DNA of 7,672 bases from Gammaproteobacteria bacterium. GTDB taxonomy: Bacteria > Pseudomonadota > Gammaproteobacteria > Pseudomonadales > Azotimanducaceae. The notes beneath the pieces were generated by a model that had not been told where the DNA came from, did not search any database, and saw only the letters and a program-made list of their open reading frames with translations. Position numbers and translations under genes: made by a program. Shown here piece after piece: positions 6,561-7,672 of the stretch. The stretch's first letter is position 1, and the number at the start of each line of letters is the position of its first letter. The stretch is taken from NCBI GenBank assembly GCA_009839405.1, contig VXPR01000103.1, positions 1 to 7,672 of the forward strand. The letters are read 5' to 3'.

Positions 6561-7658
6561 TCAGTCGCCGGAGGACGCGATTTTGACGCGCATGCCGCTG
6601 TGCGAGCCGAACACCGACCCGATCACCACGCCGTCACCGGCGTCGAATGCGCGCACGAGCCAGGCCTGACTGCCGAACGCGTCCGTCATGGCGCGGCGGA
6701 GCAGCGTCGGCGTCGCTGCTTCGAGTTGACCGTTCCTGACGACCCAAACATGGCCGCCGGGTTGCTCGGCCGCACGCGGCAGGAGGAAGGTGTTCTCGAA
6801 CGGATCGCCTTCGATTCGCACGGTGGCGAAACTGCCGGGCAGGGGCAGCGAATCGAGCGGCGTCTCGTCGTCGAACTTGAGGAATACCTGCGCCAGGCGG
6901 CTCATCGGCGCCACCAGCGCCGACACCCGCAACACTTCTCCCCGGAACATGCCGGCATCGGTCATGATTCTCGCCGCGCGCCCCGCAACGGGGGCCAGAT
7001 ACGCCAGGTCCTCGTTGCCGATTCCGGCGCCGACTTCCACGGCGCCGGTGGCGTAGGCGTTGCCGAACGACACGCTCGGCGACAGCACCTGGCCGACGCT
7101 CACCTGCGCTTGGCCAATCCGACCGTCGAAGGGGAGCGAGTAGGCGGTGCGGGAGAGGGCCAGTTCGGCGCGCTCGACAACCACTTGCGCCTTGTCGACG
7201 AGTGCTCGCGCCCGATTGATCCGAGCCGCGTTGCCCTCGCCTCGGCGCCGTTCGAGCCGGGCCTCGGCGGCACGAAGCTCGGCCTTCGCCTCTGCGACAT
7301 CGAGCTCGTAGTCCTTGGCCTCGATCCGGAGCAGCACTTCGTTGGCCTTGAAGGTGCCGCCGATGCGCATCGCCGGCGAGAGCCACTCCACGCGACCGCC
7401 ATTCACCGACGGCATCATGGCGACAATGCCGTGGGGTCCCACCGTGCCAGTCAGGATCACGCTGGCAGGATGCGCTCCGGCCATCGGTTCAACGACTTGA
7501 ACCTCCGGCGGCTCTGCGTTCGTTGCTAGCGGTGTTGCGGGGTCGACGGCGATTCGATCGGGCGCCTGGCCAAAGTAGATGCCAGCCGCCAGCACCACCG
7601 CGACGACTGCCAACTGAATGTAGCCGCTGAACCTCGTACCTTGGGTCGATTCGGCCAT
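6561..7658 (-). CDS. RND efflux periplasmic adaptor (HlyD/membrane-fusion family)
   Basis: A 365-residue adaptor that would link the permease to an outer-membrane channel. Residues 13-30 form a single hydrophobic segment following a short charged tail. There is no cysteine, so this is an uncleaved signal-anchor and not the lipoprotein anchor used by AcrA or MexA. A lipoyl half-motif (about 83-113) is followed by a Glu/Ala/Arg-rich helical hairpin (about 114-170) and the second lipoyl half, SLPFDGRIGQAQVSVGQVL (174-192). Beta-barrel and membrane-proximal domains follow, with PLPGSFATVRIEG (272-284) as a characteristic strand. The hairpin is only about 55 residues, shorter than in AcrA. ATG at 7658 gives a natural N-terminus, although the preceding bases (GAGA) make only a weak ribosome binding site. 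Only 14 bp upstream are visible, so the promoter and any earlier operon genes are outside the window. The permease gene begins 8 bp after the stop, which confirms a pump operon. Confidence 0.9.
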   Translation of the reverse strand: MAESTQGTRFSGYIQLAVVAVVLAAGIYFGQAPDRIAVDPATPLATNAEPPEVQVVEPMAGAHPASVILTGTVGPHGIVAMMPSVNGGRVEWLSPAMRIGGTFKANEVLLRIEAKDYELDVAEAKAELRAAEARLERRRGEGNAARINRARALVDKAQVVVERAELALSRTAYSLPFDGRIGQAQVSVGQVLSPSVSFGNAYATGAVEVGAGIGNEDLAYLAPVAGRAARIMTDAGMFRGEVLRVSALVAPMSRLAQVFLKFDDETPLDSLPLPGSFATVRIEGDPFENTFLLPRAAEQPGGHVWVVRNGQLEAATPTLLRRAMTDAFGSQAWLVRAFDAGDGVVIGSVFGSHSGMRVKIASSGD

Positions 7659-7672
7659 GCGCGGTCTCAGTA

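Noticed and set aside
5902..6669. A 255-codon plus-strand frame overlapping the permease and adaptor genes
   Set aside because: It runs antisense across the junction of two well-supported genes, with His/Arg-rich composition and no family motifs.
6600..7529. A 309-codon plus-strand frame opposite the adaptor gene
   Set aside because: It covers the adaptor gene antisense; the composition looks like translated shadow sequence and no ribosome binding site or domain is visible.

Overview
The window is high-GC DNA (roughly two-thirds G+C by eye) with dense bacterial gene packing. It encodes a tripartite-type RND efflux pump, whose adaptor spans the periplasm, so the host is Gram-negative and most likely a pseudomonadote. 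The sequence alone does not fix a species. No tRNA, rRNA, CRISPR array, transposase or integrase is visible.

Layout. Positions 1-225 hold no convincing gene but are rich in small repeats and hairpins: a 23-bp direct repeat with a 44-bp period, a 5-bp hairpin, and a perfect 10-bp inverted repeat containing a 12-bp tandem duplication. A plus-strand pair follows: a phytanoyl-CoA dioxygenase (PhyH)-family Fe(II)/2-oxoglutarate oxygenase (226-1143) and, 25 bp later, an NADPH-dependent medium-chain reductase of the CurA/prostaglandin-reductase type (1169-2215). The other strand carries three genes in the order adaptor (7658-6561), RND permease (6552-3250), and a second, divergent PhyH-family oxygenase (3176-2238). 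Adaptor and permease are separated by only 8 bp, and the permease has a GTG start with no clear ribosome binding site, so translational coupling is likely. The second oxygenase lies 73 bp beyond the permease and has its own good ribosome binding site. The two gene groups converge with only 22 bp between stop codons.

How the genes may work together. Both oxygenases keep the full iron triad (HxD...H) and a 2-oxoglutarate-binding Arg, so both look catalytically competent as hydroxylases. The reductase would reduce enones or related alkenals/alkenones, and the pump would move amphiphilic compounds from the inner membrane or periplasm outwards. An oxidation, reduction and export module for a lipid or natural product is a reasonable hypothesis, but co-location is the only evidence. 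The permease and adaptor are a standard pump pair, and no outer-membrane channel or regulator is present in the window.

No obviously new system was found. The points most worth a second look are the hairpin/repeat cluster at 1-158, the pairing of two unlike PhyH oxygenases around a reductase and next to a pump, and the Gly/Ala/Met-rich insert and altered TM10 relay residues of the permease.
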